Shown here piece after piece: positions 15,130 to 15,152 of a stretch of 15,152 bases of DNA. The position numbers and the translations under genes were made by a program. Origin of the DNA: Chloroflexota bacterium (lineage in GTDB: Bacteria > Chloroflexota > Dormibacteria > Aeolococcales > Aeolococcaceae); the NCBI GenBank assembly GCA_003491925.1, contig DNAU01000276.1, positions 1 through 15,152 on the forward strand, in the 5' to 3' direction. Positions within the stretch are counted from its first letter, which is position 1. Each line of letters begins with the position of its first letter. The notes under the pieces are model-generated. The model searched no databases and was not told the DNA's origin. It was given only the letters and a program-made list of their open reading frames with translations.

Positions 15130-15152
15130 TCCACAAGCTTCGACGTTAGCTC
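15130..15152 (-). repeat. Right terminal inverted repeat of the IS256 element
   Basis: The reverse complement begins GAGCTAACGTCGAAG and continues CTTGTGGA, matching the left repeat at 17 of 23 positions. It ends exactly at the window edge, so a longer outer part cannot be excluded. Confidence 0.75.

Larger units (their letters stand above)
13716..15152 (-). mobile_element. IS256-family insertion sequence
   Basis: A single transposase gene is flanked by imperfect terminal inverted repeats, giving an element of about 1437 bp, normal for IS256. The outer end of the right repeat is the last base of the window, so the right flank is not visible and the 8-9 bp target duplication cannot be tested. 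The left flank ends in GCGTAGCT just before 13716. The outer boundaries are inferred from the repeat alignment. Confidence 0.85.

Overview
The window is GC-rich (roughly 70% by eye). Its gene content suggests a soil-type high-GC bacterium: a drug-resistance-type UvrA-like protein, a bare AraC DNA-binding domain regulator, a PadR/HAAS pair, a DHA2-type MFS pump and an IS256-family element. Actinomycetota fits, and so do GC-rich Chloroflexota or Dormibacterota-like lineages. No rRNA, tRNA or other taxonomic marker is present, so the phylum is not resolved. I see no CRISPR array, tRNA or rRNA.

Layout. (1) Positions 1-2403, minus strand: a tightly packed unit with an AraC-type regulator, a 31-codon mini-ORF overlapping its stop, and a UvrA-like ABC ATPase that runs off the left edge. 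(2) 2670-5012, plus strand: an SDR oxidoreductase, a soluble protein with two similar halves, and a SAM-dependent methyltransferase. (3) 5013-5142: a hairpin-rich gap between convergent genes. (4) 5143-7332, minus strand: a membrane-anchored extracytoplasmic protein with beta-propeller-like sequence, and a four-helix membrane protein. (5) 7333-8221: a decayed zone with an IS21-type IstB fragment and a frameshifted gene remnant. (6) 8222-10118, plus strand: a complete metal-dependent amidohydrolase followed by a 5'-truncated FAD oxidoreductase. (7) 10257-13363: an MFS drug-type exporter on the minus strand, divergent from a PadR repressor translationally coupled to a HAAS-domain membrane protein. 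(8) 13364-13715: a gap holding a long imperfect palindrome of about 114 bp. (9) 13716-15152: an IS256-family insertion sequence whose outer inverted repeat coincides with the last base of the window.

How it fits together. Two modules look like stress or drug-response cassettes, each with its regulator beside its effector: AraC with the UvrA-like protein, and PadR plus HAAS with the MFS pump. Much of the rest shows decay or sequence irregularity: compensating frameshifts inside the SDR, a Trp-to-stop change near the methyltransferase end, a broken frame at the start of the two-half protein, and three gene remnants. That points to an accessory, mobile-element-rich region, although some single-base changes in G or C runs could be sequencing errors.

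I found no clearly new multi-gene system. The most interesting signals are the stem-loop covering the transposase ribosome-binding site and start codon, the 114-bp palindrome, and the locally reframed segment in the SDR.
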